DNA of 64,000 nucleotides from Ruegeria sp. TM1040 (GCF_000014065.1 NC_008043.1:180001-244000), one strand, 5' to 3'. Numbered from the stretch's first letter, positions 1 to 9,381 are shown. Notes: generated from the letters alone by a model not told the origin. Translations and numbers: made by a program.

Positions 1-438
1 GATCCGGATCGCCAAATCTGCCTCTCGTCTGTTCAGATCCAAGAGATCATTGCTGGCCTTCACCACAAGTTCGACCTCGGGGTAGAGGTCAATGAAGCGC
101 TTCAAGACCGGGGCAAGCTGTGCCTGTATCAGGAGTTGCGGTGCAGTCAGGGTGAGACGCCCCGAGAGGGTCTGGTCCTTTCCAGTGACGCGCCGCAGCA
201 ACTGGTGTTCTTCCCTCTCCATACTCTCCGCAGCCACGGCCAAATCGCGCGCGAGCGGCATCGGCACATAGCCTTCGGGGTGGCGTTCAAACAAGGGTTG
301 GCCCAATGCCTTCTCGGCGCGTGTCACCCTACGGGCAACGGTGGTGTAGGTCACACCCAGAGCGTCCCCTGCAGCAGCGAGTGTGCCACAGCGCACCAGA
401 GCGAGAACCGTGCGCATATCATCCCAGTTTAACTGCAT
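1..438 (-). CDS. LysR-type transcriptional regulator, truncated by window edge
   Basis: The minus strand stays open from an ATG at 438 to the window edge, giving 146 codons. The first ~60 residues form a LysR-type winged helix-turn-helix (MQLNWDDMRTVLALVRCGTL, then VTYTTVARRVTRAEKALGQPLFER). A linker and the start of a substrate-binding domain follow (LSGRLTLTAPQLL). A complete protein would be about 290-300 residues, so roughly half is missing beyond base 1. It is divergent from the DUF1330-type gene at 535 and probably controls it, as is usual for LysR genes. The effector is unknown. Family assignment is secure; the target is inference. Confidence 0.85.
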   Translation of the reverse strand, partial: MQLNWDDMRTVLALVRCGTLAAAGDALGVTYTTVARRVTRAEKALGQPLFERHPEGYVPMPLARDLAVAAESMEREEHQLLRRVTGKDQTLSGRLTLTAPQLLIQAQLAPVLKRFIDLYPEVELVVKASNDLLDLNRREADLAIRI

Positions 439-442
439 GCAT

Positions 443-486
443 GCGTTTTCGCATGACTCGAGTGCGAAAGCACGTGTTTTCGCATT
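443..486. promoter_or_regulatory. Probable operator region between divergent lysR and DUF1330 gene
   Basis: The 96-bp divergent intergenic region holds a direct repeat GTTTTCGCAT at 443-452 and 477-486. Between and beside the copies are short inverted repeats, TGCG-TTTT-CGCA and GTGC-GAAA-GCAC. Clustered AT-cored inverted repeats next to a lysR start are typical of LysR binding sites. The assignment is inferred from position and symmetry only. Confidence 0.45.
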
Positions 487-534
487 TGCTCCCACGCCCC
501 ATGTTCTCCGTGTTCTACAAACAAGGAGACCAAA

Positions 535-816
535 ATGGTTTACGCCTATGCAAATATTATTGTCGCTAATGCTGACAGCCTCGCATCCTATCGCGAGAAA
601 GCCGGAGATGCGCTCGCAAAACATGGAGGGCGGGTGGCGCAGGCAACGCCGCAACAGACCATTCTGGAGGGCGCGCGGGATGAAACCGGGCTTGGAGCGA
701 TCCTCGTGTTTGAAACAGTCGAAGGCGCAAAAGCCTGGATCAACGATCCCGCGCTCTCTGACGTGCATGCGCTTCGACGCGGCGCTGGACAAAGCACCAT
801 TACCCTGATGGCATAA
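535..816 (+). CDS. Small DUF1330-like protein (dimeric alpha/beta barrel type)
   Basis: The 93-residue product starts at an ATG behind a strong ribosome site (AAGGAGACC). The pattern MVYAYANIIV, AKHGGR, ILEG and a late AKAW segment matches the DUF1330/EthD-like ferredoxin-fold proteins, small cytoplasmic dimers mostly without known function. It has no signal peptide or membrane segment. It is divergent from a lysR gene and faces the end of the formate dehydrogenase operon. A biochemical role cannot be assigned from sequence. The 817-1020 stretch after it shows no further gene. Confidence 0.7.
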   Translation: MVYAYANIIVANADSLASYREKAGDALAKHGGRVAQATPQQTILEGARDETGLGAILVFETVEGAKAWINDPALSDVHALRRGAGQSTITLMA

Positions 817-1020
817 ACGCGTCAGGGTTGCGCATGTCTTCGATGCAGGTTCTGCCCTTGGGGGCGACACAAGCAGACATGGGCCGCTGCTTCGACCTAA
901 AGCTGCAACACTGCATATGTGAAGATCTACGTCACCATCGATGCATGTGGCGGTTTCACTTGGCCCCATGGGCCGGCCACCCCTGCGCCTCGCCCATGTG
1001 CGTCCGTGCATCCCCACCAG

Positions 1021-1056
1021 AAAAAGCGGGCGCGGAGCCATAAGGTCCGCGCCCGC
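1021..1056 (-). terminator. Rho-independent terminator of the formate dehydrogenase operon
   Basis: An 11-bp perfect GC-rich stem (1026-1036 with 1046-1056) and a 9-nt loop are followed on the minus strand by TTTTT (1021-1025). It lies 27 bp past the fdsA stop codon and closes the operon there. Confidence 0.85.
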
Positions 1057-1082
1057 CATCATCAAAGATAAAGGGTGCACCG

Positions 1083-3857
1083 TCACTCGGCTGCGATCTG
1101 CCCTTCTGCCTTCTCAACCCGCACAGCCGAGAACTTGAACTCGGGGATCTTGCCGTAGGGATCGATTGCCGGGTTGGTCAGGATATTGGCCGCTGCCTCG
1201 ACATAGGCAAAGGGCACAAAGACCATGTCTTCGGCCACCGCGCGGTCCGCACGAGCCATGATCTCGATCGAGCCGCGACGCGTGGACAGTCGAACCATCT
1301 CGCCCGGCTCAACCCCAAGGGTGCGCAGGGTACGCGGATGCAACGAACAGTTTGCCTCCGGCTCAACCGCATCCAACACAAGCGAGCGCCGCGTCATGGA
1401 GCCCGTATGCCAATGTTCGAGCTGACGCCCCGTGGTCATGATCATCGGGAAGTCCGCATCCGGGGCCTCATCCGGCGGGATCACCGAGGCAGGCGTAAAT
1501 CTCGCCCGCCCCTCGGGGCGCGGGAAGCCATCGCCAAACACAATCGCCTGACCCGGGTCGGTCTCATGCAGCGAGGGATAGGTGATGGTCTCCACCTCCA
1601 GACGTTCCCAGGTGATATTGTCGAGCGACTTCATATTGAGTTTCATCTCGGCAAAAACCTCTGAAACATCACTATAGGCCCAAGGCAAACCGATCCGCTG
1701 TGCCAATTCTACGGTGATCTTCCAATCCTCGCGCGCCTCACCCGGAGGGGTGACGGCAGGCCGCACGCGCTGCACCTGACGGTTGGTATTGGACACCGTG
1801 CCGTTCTTTTCATAAAGGGTCGAGGCGGGCAGGATGATGTCGGCGAAATTCGCCGTCTCGGTCAGGAAAATATCCTGCACGATCATCAGGTCGAGCTTGG
1901 CAAAGGCCTCGCGCGCGTGATCGGCGTCAGGGTCGGACATGGCAGGGTTCTCGCCCTGAATGTACATGCCTTTGATATTGCCCGCATAAACCTGATCCAC
2001 GATTTCTGTCACGGTGAGGCCCTTCTCATTGGAGAAATCGCCCCCACCCCAGACATCTGTAAAGCTGCGACGGACATCGTCAGAGGTGACAGTCTGGTAG
2101 TCCGGCAGGAACATCGGAATGAGACCCGCATCCGACGCACCCTGCACATTGTTCTGACCCCGCAAGGGGTGCAGGCCCGCACCGGGTTTACCGACATTGC
2201 CTGTCATCAAGGCCAGCGAGATCAGGCACCGCGAGTTGTCAGTGCCGTGAATGTGCTGGCTGACGCCCATGCCCCAGAAGATCATCCCCGCCTCGGCACC
2301 TGCAAAGGTCCGGGCCACACGGCGCAGCTGCTCTGGCTCGATGCCGCAGATTTCCGACATCTTTTCTGGCGTGAACTGGCGCAGGTGCTCTTTTTCAGCC
2401 TCCCAGTTTTCGGTCCAGCGGTGGATATACTGGCTGTCATAGAGCTCTTCTTCCACGATCACGTTCATGATCGCATTGAGCATCGACACATCGGCACCTG
2501 GACGGAACTGGAGCATCTCGTCCGCATATCGGCGCATGCCGACACCGCGCGGATCCATCACAATCAGCTTGCCACCGCGTTTGGTGAACTGCTTGAAATA
2601 GGTCGCAGCAACAGGGTGGTTCTCAATCGGGTTGGCGCCGATGATGATCGCTACATCCGCGTTCTCGATCTCGTTGAAGGTTGCGGTCACAGCCCCCGAG
2701 CCCACGTTCTCGATCAGTGCCGCCACAGAAGAGGCATGACACAGGCGGGTGCAGTGATCGACGTTGTTGTGCTTGAAGCCCTGACGAATAAACTTCTGGA
2801 AGAGATAGGCTTCTTCATTGGTGCATTTTGCCGACCCAAAACCTGCGACAGATTTGGGGTCTGCGTCCCGCAGCTTGATCAGACCTTTCGCGGCCAGATC
2901 CATCGCCTCATCCCAGCTTGCCTCGCGGAAGTGAGTCATCAGGTTCCCGGGATCGACATTCAGCCCTTTGTCCGGTGCATCCTCGCGACGGATCAGTGGT
3001 TTGGTGAGGCGGTGCGGATGGTGGATATAGTCAAAGCCGAAACGACCTTTCACGCAGAGACGGCCTTCGTTCGCGGGGCCATTGATGCCCTCGACATATT
3101 TGACCTTACCATCTTTCACCTTGAGCGAGACTTTGCAGCCGACCCCGCAGAAGGGGCAGACGCTTTCGGTTTCTGAATCAAAGTCCTTGCGATCGCCCAC
3201 CTGGTTTTCATCCACCACGGTCGCGGGCATCAGTGCGCCCGTCGGGCAGGCCTGCACGCATTCGCCGCAGGCCACGCAGGAGGACTCGCCCATCGGGTCG
3301 GCAATATCAAAGGTCGGATAGGCATTGTGCCCCCGGCCCGCCATACCAATCACGTCGTTCACCTGCACTTCACGGCAGGCGCGCACGCAGAGCCCGCAAG
3401 AGATACAGGCATCAAGGTTTACGCTCATGGCGACATGGCTGTCATCCAAAAGCGGGATGTGCCCCTCTTCGAGCTTGGGAAAGCGCGACTCCGAAACCCC
3501 GTTCAACTCTGCCATATCCCACATATGCGAGGACTTATCATGCGCAACCTCCTGCGCGGGCTGATCCGCAACCAGCAGCTCCATCACCATCTTTCGCGCG
3601 TTTTCGGCGCGTGCATTGTTGGTGGTGACAACCATGCCCTCACTGGGCTCGCGAATGCAGGAGGCCGCAAGCGTGCGCTCGCCCTCGATCTCGACCATGC
3701 ACGCGCGGCAATTGCCGTCGGGGCGATAGCCGGGCTGCGGCTTGTGGCAGAGATGCGGGATCTTGAGGCCGCGGCCATTGGCGACTTCCCAGATGGTCAT
3801 GCCAGCGTCGGCGGTGACTTGCGCGCCGTCGAGCGTAAAGGTGATTTTATCGGACAT
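1083..3857 (-). CDS. fdsA: NAD-dependent formate dehydrogenase, catalytic alpha subunit
   Basis: This 924-residue protein is the catalytic subunit of a soluble molybdenum- or tungsten-dependent formate dehydrogenase that oxidises formate to CO2 and passes electrons to NAD through FdsB. The N-terminus is a NuoG-like [2Fe-2S] domain (Cys37, 50, 53, 67). Two ferredoxin-type clusters follow (CISCGLC near 151 and CVACGEC near 194), then the CPFCGVGC cluster of the Mo enzyme core near 234. RLCHASS near 371 supplies the likely metal-ligand Cys373 next to His374. The C-terminus is a molybdopterin dinucleotide-binding domain. There is no Tat signal, so the enzyme is cytoplasmic. It lies 3 bp after fdsB and is followed by a strong terminator. 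Confidence 0.95.
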   Translation of the reverse strand: MSDKITFTLDGAQVTADAGMTIWEVANGRGLKIPHLCHKPQPGYRPDGNCRACMVEIEGERTLAASCIREPSEGMVVTTNNARAENARKMVMELLVADQPAQEVAHDKSSHMWDMAELNGVSESRFPKLEEGHIPLLDDSHVAMSVNLDACISCGLCVRACREVQVNDVIGMAGRGHNAYPTFDIADPMGESSCVACGECVQACPTGALMPATVVDENQVGDRKDFDSETESVCPFCGVGCKVSLKVKDGKVKYVEGINGPANEGRLCVKGRFGFDYIHHPHRLTKPLIRREDAPDKGLNVDPGNLMTHFREASWDEAMDLAAKGLIKLRDADPKSVAGFGSAKCTNEEAYLFQKFIRQGFKHNNVDHCTRLCHASSVAALIENVGSGAVTATFNEIENADVAIIIGANPIENHPVAATYFKQFTKRGGKLIVMDPRGVGMRRYADEMLQFRPGADVSMLNAIMNVIVEEELYDSQYIHRWTENWEAEKEHLRQFTPEKMSEICGIEPEQLRRVARTFAGAEAGMIFWGMGVSQHIHGTDNSRCLISLALMTGNVGKPGAGLHPLRGQNNVQGASDAGLIPMFLPDYQTVTSDDVRRSFTDVWGGGDFSNEKGLTVTEIVDQVYAGNIKGMYIQGENPAMSDPDADHAREAFAKLDLMIVQDIFLTETANFADIILPASTLYEKNGTVSNTNRQVQRVRPAVTPPGEAREDWKITVELAQRIGLPWAYSDVSEVFAEMKLNMKSLDNITWERLEVETITYPSLHETDPGQAIVFGDGFPRPEGRARFTPASVIPPDEAPDADFPMIMTTGRQLEHWHTGSMTRRSLVLDAVEPEANCSLHPRTLRTLGVEPGEMVRLSTRRGSIEIMARADRAVAEDMVFVPFAYVEAAANILTNPAIDPYGKIPEFKFSAVRVEKAEGQIAAE

Positions 3858-3860
3858 CTC

Positions 3861-5549
3861 TCAGATCTCCTCGGGGAAGTGTTTCATTGTGAGGCGGATC
3901 GGGTTGGGCGCGGCTTGGCCCAGACCGCAGATGGAGGCATCCACCATGGTCTGACTGAGTTCCTCAAGAAGCGACTGATCCCATTTTTCGGCCTGCATCA
4001 GTTTCACGGCCTTTTCACAGCCCACCCGGCAGGGGGTGCATTGGCCACAGCTTTCATCCTCAAAGAACCGAAGCATATTGAGCGCCGCATCCCGCGCGGA
4101 ATCCTGATCGGACAACACCACCACAGCGGCAGAGCCGATGAATGATCCATGTGGTTGTAGCGTGTCAAAATCGAGCGGAATATCATTCATATGTGCAGGC
4201 AACAAACCCGAAGACGGCCCGCCCGGCTGGTAGGCCTTGAACAAGTGGCCCTCGAGCATGCCACCCGCGGCTTCGATCACATCAAGGATGGTGGAGCCAG
4301 CAGGCAGCAGATGCACGCCCGGGTTCTGGACGCGACCGGAGACGGAATAGGACCTCAGCCCCTTGCGCCCGTTCTTCTCAACCGCGTTCAGACACTCTGG
4401 CCCTTCGCGATTGATTTTCGCGATCCAATACAACGTCTCGACATTGTGCACGAGGGTCGGCCGCCCAAAGATCCCCACTTGCGCCACAAAGGGCGGGCGG
4501 TGGCGCGGCTCGCCGCGTTTGCCCTCGATGGATTCGATCATCGCGGATTCTTCGCCGCAGATATAGGCCCCTGCCCCGCGACGCAGATCGATATAGCCTG
4601 CCTCCACGATGCCCGCTTCCTCGAGCGCGCGAATCTCGCGGCGCAGGATCTCCAGAACGGCCGGGTATTCGTCCCGCATATAGATGAAGGACCTCTCCGC
4701 CTCCACCGCCCAAGCCGCAATTAACATCCCCTCAAGGAAGAGATGTGGCGTGCGCTCAAGATAGTAGCGATCCTTGAAAGTCCCCGGCTCGCCTTCATCG
4801 CCATTCACGGCGAGATAGCGCGGCCCCTCATTGGCACGCACAAAACCCCATTTCTTGCCGGACGGGAAGCCTGCACCCCCAAGACCCCGCAGCCCTGCCG
4901 ACAGAACTTTTTCTTGGACCGCTTCCCAATCGCCGCTCTCGCGCAGATCTTGCAAAACCGCATAGCCGCCCTCTGCGGCATAAGACTCATAGGTCTCGTA
5001 ATCGGGGATGTGGGCGTGGGTGTCATCGCTCGCGATCGCTGTCTCGACCTTTGCCAGGGTGGCGTGGTCGATGTGGTTATGACCGATCTCGAGCACCGGC
5101 GCGGTATCGCACCGCCCCATGCAGGGAGCGCGCAAAACGCGGACCTGCGCGGGGTTCATACCGTCTTCCAGCGCCTTTTTCAGTTGCTCGGCGCCCGCAA
5201 GTTCGCAGGACAATGAATCACAGACCCGGATCGTCAGAGCAGGCGGCGGTGTCTCGCCTTCTTTGACCACATCGAAATGCGCATAAAAGCTGGCGACCTC
5301 GTAGATCTCCGCCTGACCGACCCGCATTTCCTCAGAGAGCGCGCGGATATGCGCTGCGGAAATATGGCCGAATTTGTCCTGAACCAGATGCAGGAACTCG
5401 ATCAACAGATCGCGATCGCGGGGACGCGCGCCCAGAAGATCCAGGATCTCGGTATGCGCCTGATCGTCTAGCTGACGACCTTTTGGGGTTTTGCGCCCCT
5501 TGCCGCGTCCGGATTTCCAAACGCCAGATGTATTGTCCAGAGGTGCCAT
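3861..5549 (-). CDS. fdsB: Formate dehydrogenase NADH-binding subunit, fused FdsG-FdsB
   Basis: The product of 562 residues joins two subunits that are separate in some relatives. The first ~150 residues are a NuoE/FdsG-type thioredoxin-like [2Fe-2S] domain (CDSLSC, then PCMGRC). The rest is a NuoF/FdsB flavoprotein with the FMN/NADH motifs GLGGAGFPSGKKW and GDEGEPGTFKDR and a C-terminal [4Fe-4S] site (SCGQCTPCRVGC). It carries electrons from FdsA to NAD. I chose the ATG at 5549 (MAPLDNTS) because GGGAG sits just upstream; an in-frame start 13 codons earlier lacks this. It is co-transcribed with fdsA. Confidence 0.93.
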   Translation of the reverse strand: MAPLDNTSGVWKSGRGKGRKTPKGRQLDDQAHTEILDLLGARPRDRDLLIEFLHLVQDKFGHISAAHIRALSEEMRVGQAEIYEVASFYAHFDVVKEGETPPPALTIRVCDSLSCELAGAEQLKKALEDGMNPAQVRVLRAPCMGRCDTAPVLEIGHNHIDHATLAKVETAIASDDTHAHIPDYETYESYAAEGGYAVLQDLRESGDWEAVQEKVLSAGLRGLGGAGFPSGKKWGFVRANEGPRYLAVNGDEGEPGTFKDRYYLERTPHLFLEGMLIAAWAVEAERSFIYMRDEYPAVLEILRREIRALEEAGIVEAGYIDLRRGAGAYICGEESAMIESIEGKRGEPRHRPPFVAQVGIFGRPTLVHNVETLYWIAKINREGPECLNAVEKNGRKGLRSYSVSGRVQNPGVHLLPAGSTILDVIEAAGGMLEGHLFKAYQPGGPSSGLLPAHMNDIPLDFDTLQPHGSFIGSAAVVVLSDQDSARDAALNMLRFFEDESCGQCTPCRVGCEKAVKLMQAEKWDQSLLEELSQTMVDASICGLGQAAPNPIRLTMKHFPEEI

Positions 5550-5662
5550 GGGTGTCTCCCGGTTCAGGTGCCGTAGGCCCGGGATCACACCCTCTACTTA
5601 TTTGGTCAAATTCGAATGCGCGAAGGCGCAATCAGCGTTGCTTATGATGCAAACGCAGCGAC

Positions 5663-6550
5663 CTAGAGTGGCCCCGCTGCGATCACAGCCTTGAGTGCCC
5701 GGATGGTCGTCAGTTCAGGCTGACGCTCGACAGAGGCCAGGCAAATCGGCCACGAGGGCTCGGGATCGACCAACCGCAATGTGCGTGTCCCTTGAAGTGG
5801 CCCCAAGGCTTCGACCAGGGCCTGAGGAAGGATGGTGGCCACCGACCCGGCCCGCGCCATCACCAGTGACGCCATAAAGCCACTGGACTCCGAAACGATC
5901 TCTGGTCGCAGATCGAGATCGGCAAAAATCCGGTCCAGAATACGCCGGTTCTGCATTTGCGGCTCCAGCAAACTCAACGGCAGCTGTGCCGCATTGCGCC
6001 ACGACATCTGCGTCTCGTGTCCCGACAGCATCTGTTCGGAGGCAAAGACAACATAGGCCTCGTCGTAGAGATCCGTGACGCTCATGTCGTCGCGACCGAC
6101 GCTGTCGCTGTAGGTCACCCCCACATCCAGCGTCCCATCATAGAGCCGCTGCTGAATGCTGAGCGAGGTGGTGACTTCGAGGCGCACGAAGACCCGAGGA
6201 TGCGCCTGATGCATCCGATCCACAAGCTGCGCCGCGTAAGAGGTCGCCGTTGGCACAACCCCGATCACCAAAGTCCCGGTCACTTCGCCACGGGCGGCAG
6301 CAATTTCCTGATCAAGCGCCTTTGCGTCGTCGAGAATCCCACGCGCGCGCTCCACGATCATCTGGCCTTCCGCCGTGAGTCCCTGAAACCGATTGCCACG
6401 GCGCACAATCGAGAGTCCCAGCTTATCCTCGAGGCTGCGAATGCGCATCGAGAACGCGGGTTGCGACATATGGCACGCCTCAGCCGCCCTCGCGAAATGC
6501 TGGTGGCGCGCCAGGGCTGTTAACAATTGCAGATCTTTAAGTTCAATCAT
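5663..6550 (-). CDS. LysR-type regulator at the head of the formate dehydrogenase operon
   Basis: The 295-residue protein has a LysR helix-turn-helix (residues ~1-60, with HFARAAEACHMSQPAFSMRI) followed by a periplasmic-binding-protein-like effector domain (from ~90, GTLVIGVVP). Unusually for LysR control of a neighbour, it lies upstream of fdsB in the same direction, with 113 bp to the chosen fdsB start. It could be co-transcribed with the operon or act on a promoter in that gap. Formate, or the redox/C1 state, is a reasonable guess for the signal; the sequence does not show it. Confidence 0.9.
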   Translation of the reverse strand: MIELKDLQLLTALARHQHFARAAEACHMSQPAFSMRIRSLEDKLGLSIVRRGNRFQGLTAEGQMIVERARGILDDAKALDQEIAAARGEVTGTLVIGVVPTATSYAAQLVDRMHQAHPRVFVRLEVTTSLSIQQRLYDGTLDVGVTYSDSVGRDDMSVTDLYDEAYVVFASEQMLSGHETQMSWRNAAQLPLSLLEPQMQNRRILDRIFADLDLRPEIVSESSGFMASLVMARAGSVATILPQALVEALGPLQGTRTLRLVDPEPSWPICLASVERQPELTTIRALKAVIAAGPL

Positions 6551-6864
6551 CCGCGCTTACTGGCCCTGTTTTGACTCGCACTGGCGATTTCAGAGGTCAT
6601 AAATCACTCAAAATGTCACGTAATTTCGCATCCATAGACGCGCACATTGGCGCAGAAAATGCGCAAAGGCACAACCGACCGCTCAGGACAAGGGTACGTA
6701 TCTCGTTGATACTATAGGTTAATCCCAACTGCCATTCTATCCTCGCGCTGCGACTGCCGAAGTGAGGCGCGCGCTTACGGTCAATTAATTGGCTGGTAAA
6801 CTCTCTGCTTTACCCCATTAAACCATAATCTTCGCGGATGTCCCCGATATGAAGGAGTTAAATC
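6551..6864. promoter_or_regulatory. Divergent promoter region between lysR-fds and the PDC/receptor operon
   Basis: This 314-bp region contains no credible gene. It includes a 10-bp perfect palindrome CAATTAATTG (6782-6791) in an AT-rich patch about 75 bp before the next start, and a strong ribosome site (GAAGGAG, 6851-6857) for the GTG at 6865. Promoters for both directions presumably lie here, but I cannot place -35/-10 boxes with certainty. Confidence 0.4.
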
Positions 6865-7434
6865 GTGCGTCTCGTAACCACAGTTGCGGCCCTGCTCTTG
6901 GCCGTCCCGGCGATCGCTTCAGATGAGTTCACCCCGGCCCTTGAGGCCTACATGAACGATGAAATCATGAACTGGGCCAATGCCCCAGAGATCGTCGCGG
7001 CGATCAAGGCGCAAAATGATGCACACGCCGGCCTTACCCAGACTCAGATCGAGGAAATGGACCAGGCCTGGCGTGGTACGGTCGCTACGCCTCAGAATGA
7101 CCCCATCGCACCAGTGCTCGAAAATCCGGTCGCAGACGCATTGCGCGCCCGTATCGATGCCTCCATGGGCGCCATGACGGAAATTTTCATCATGGATGAA
7201 CACGGACTGAACGTAGCTGCCTCCGATGTCACCTCGGACATGTGGCAAGGGGACGAAGCAAAATTCCAGGACACCTATGGTAAGGGCGCAGGCAGCGTTC
7301 ACATCAGCGGGGTCGAGCTCGATGAGTCCACACAGCGCTATCAGGGCCAAATCTCGGTCACGATTGTTGATCCGGAAACCGGATCTCCGATTGGCGCGAT
7401 TACCGTGGGCGTTGACGCGGAAAGCCTTCTCTAA
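6865..7434 (+). CDS. Secreted stand-alone PDC/Cache-like sensor protein
   Basis: The 189-residue product begins at GTG behind GAAGGAG and has a clear Sec signal peptide (about 18 residues, ending AIA-S). The mature part has a helical N-terminus and a PDC/Cache-like C-terminal half (MTEIFIMDEHGLNVAASD, DMWQGDEAKF, then a strand-rich stretch ending GAITVGVDAESLL). Such domains are normally the periplasmic part of chemoreceptors and kinases, but here there is no membrane or signalling region. It precedes a chemoreceptor gene by 41 bp and is probably in the same operon. It may bind a ligand and dock on that receptor. Family assignment is fairly confident; partnership is inference. Confidence 0.7.
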   Translation: MRLVTTVAALLLAVPAIASDEFTPALEAYMNDEIMNWANAPEIVAAIKAQNDAHAGLTQTQIEEMDQAWRGTVATPQNDPIAPVLENPVADALRARIDASMGAMTEIFIMDEHGLNVAASDVTSDMWQGDEAKFQDTYGKGAGSVHISGVELDESTQRYQGQISVTIVDPETGSPIGAITVGVDAESLL

Positions 7435-7475
7435 AGTCCAAACCTGACGGGTGCACTGAACGGATATGCAACACC

Positions 7476-9320
7476 ATGGCGACCACTGAAATCAAATCTT
7501 CCGCCCTTAAGGGATGGTCCATTTTCACCAAGCTCAGCTTGTTGTTGGCAGCGGCAACGCTGGTGATCGTAACCTTCATCACCGTCGCAAACAAATTGAT
7601 CATTGACCAAACCGTCCGGGAAGGTGTGCGTACCCTTGGTCAGAATGTCACCTATTCAGTCGCCTCGCGCAGCGGCGGGGCGATCCGTTTTGGCGATCAG
7701 GACAAGCTGCTCGCAGATTTGTCTTTGGTCATCGAAATGTCCGAAGGGCGCTCGCTGAACGGGATTGCGGTCAACGGGGACGGCAACCTGATTGCCTCCG
7801 CTGGCGACGCAGGTGAAGCGCAACTTGACCTGCTCTCCGAACTCGCTCTTGCGGCATTTGAGAGCAACGAGATGCAAGTGAGCGCCAATGGTGAAGCCTT
7901 TGCCGCTCCCGCCACCACCTCCAAAGGTGTCCCCGTTGGGGCGATTGCCATGACTTGGTCAAGCAAAGCAGCCATGATCGGCGCTCTTCAGCAACAAATG
8001 ATTGCCTATGGCGCCGGTGCTGTGCTGTTTTTTGCGATGATGTTCATTGCCTCCATGGTCCTGCGCCGGATCGTCAGCGCTCCTTTGAAGGATCTCGGCA
8101 CCAGCATCGTCGACATTGCCGCAGGGCAGTATGACAAGCCTGTCGAGTATCTGGAACGAGCGGATGAGGTGGGGCGCATCGCCCGAAATGTTGAAAACCT
8201 CAAGCAGCAGCTGGCCCTGGCACACGCCAAGGAAACAGAACGCGAAACCGCACAAGCCCATCAGAAACACGTCGTCGATGCCCTGAACAACGCGCTGAAA
8301 AGCATGTCTGACGGCGACCTTACCCAGGCGATTGATGATCCTTTTGCCGAGGAATACGAAACCCTGCGCCGCAACTTCAATACGACGCGAGCCACCATGG
8401 TCAGCATCATCGACTCCGTCATAGAGAGCAGCGAGCGCATTCGCTCAAGTGCGGAACAGATCAGCGTCTCGTCTGCTGACTTGTCTCAGCGCACCGAAAG
8501 CCAGGCTGCCACGCTTGAGGAAACCGCGGCCGCGATGGAAGAGCTCAACGGCAGCGTGCGCTCCGCAGCCGGTGGCGCGCGTGAAGTCGAAGGCATCATG
8601 GAAGAAACCCGTGCCACTGCCGAACAGAGCAGCAAGGTGGTTTCAGATGCAGTGGAAGCCATGTCCAACATTGAGGCCTCCTCGGTCAAGATCTCCAAGA
8701 TTCTGACCATGATCGACGACATTGCATTCCAGACGAACCTCCTCGCGCTCAACGCAGGCGTCGAAGCCGCGCGCGCCGGCGAAGCAGGCCGTGGCTTTGC
8801 GGTTGTGGCCTCTGAGGTCCGCGCCCTCGCGCAACGGTCATCGGATGCCGCGCAAGAGATTAAGCACCTGATCGTCGAGAGCACGGAACAGGTTGGTGAA
8901 GGGGTGCGCCTTGTAGGCCGTACGGGTGAGGAGCTCGACAAGATCATCGGTCGTGTCGGGACGATCTCCGGTCACGTCAGCGGCATCGCAACCGGGGCAG
9001 AGGAACAGTCGACCACTTTGAACGAGATCAACACCGGCGTTTCGCAACTGGATCAGGTGACGCAACACAACGCGGCCATGGTTGAGGAAACGACCGCTGC
9101 GAGCCAGGTGTTGCGCAATGATGCCACGCAACTCGCGCGTGTCGTGGCGATCTTCAAGACCGGTGACACCAAGCGCAAATCCCAATCAGAACCTGAAGCC
9201 CCCACTGTGGCACAGGCAGATGTGTCGCATGCCTACGCGGCAGAAGAATCCCCCCAAGAGGCGCCCGCGGCAGACGCGCAGATTCTGCAGAAGAAAGCGG
9301 TGGGGTGGGAGGACTTCTAA
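7476..9320 (+). CDS. Methyl-accepting chemotaxis protein
   Basis: This is a 614-residue transmembrane chemoreceptor. TM1 spans roughly 18-42, a small periplasmic sensor domain lies at ~43-173, TM2 at ~175-197 and HAMP at ~198-250. A second HAMP-like segment follows (MSDGDLTQ), then a long coiled-coil signalling domain with the conserved hairpin tip near 413-430 ([20 protein letters not shown]). Glu/Gln-rich methylation helices flank the tip. The last five residues, GWEDF, resemble the CheR/CheB-tethering pentapeptide (NWETF in enterobacteria) and follow a flexible Ala/Pro/Glu-rich linker. The upstream secreted PDC protein suggests indirect ligand sensing. The ligand is unknown. Confidence 0.95.
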   Translation: MATTEIKSSALKGWSIFTKLSLLLAAATLVIVTFITVANKLIIDQTVREGVRTLGQNVTYSVASRSGGAIRFGDQDKLLADLSLVIEMSEGRSLNGIAVNGDGNLIASAGDAGEAQLDLLSELALAAFESNEMQVSANGEAFAAPATTSKGVPVGAIAMTWSSKAAMIGALQQQMIAYGAGAVLFFAMMFIASMVLRRIVSAPLKDLGTSIVDIAAGQYDKPVEYLERADEVGRIARNVENLKQQLALAHAKETERETAQAHQKHVVDALNNALKSMSDGDLTQAIDDPFAEEYETLRRNFNTTRATMVSIIDSVIESSERIRSSAEQISVSSADLSQRTESQAATLEETAAAMEELNGSVRSAAGGAREVEGIMEETRATAEQSSKVVSDAVEAMSNIEASSVKISKILTMIDDIAFQTNLLALNAGVEAARAGEAGRGFAVVASEVRALAQRSSDAAQEIKHLIVESTEQVGEGVRLVGRTGEELDKIIGRVGTISGHVSGIATGAEEQSTTLNEINTGVSQLDQVTQHNAAMVEETTAASQVLRNDATQLARVVAIFKTGDTKRKSQSEPEAPTVAQADVSHAYAAEESPQEAPAADAQILQKKAVGWEDF

Positions 9321-9326
9321 CCAAGC

Positions 9327-9381
9327 TGTATTTTGGCGAGGCGCGCGGCAATTGCACGCGCGCCCGGCTTTCCAAAATACA
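9327..9381. repeat. Long inverted repeat just after the chemoreceptor gene
   Basis: TGTATTTTGG (9327-9336) and its exact complement CCAAAATACA (9372-9381) enclose a second GCGCGC inverted repeat around GGCAATTGCAC. Transcribed, this would fold into a long two-part hairpin seven bases after the stop codon. It may protect the 3' end or help termination. Confidence 0.6.

Noticed and set aside
1917-3176. A 419-codon plus-strand frame opposite fdsA
   Set aside because: It is a long open antisense frame caused by the high-GC codon pattern of fdsA; no start signal or domain.
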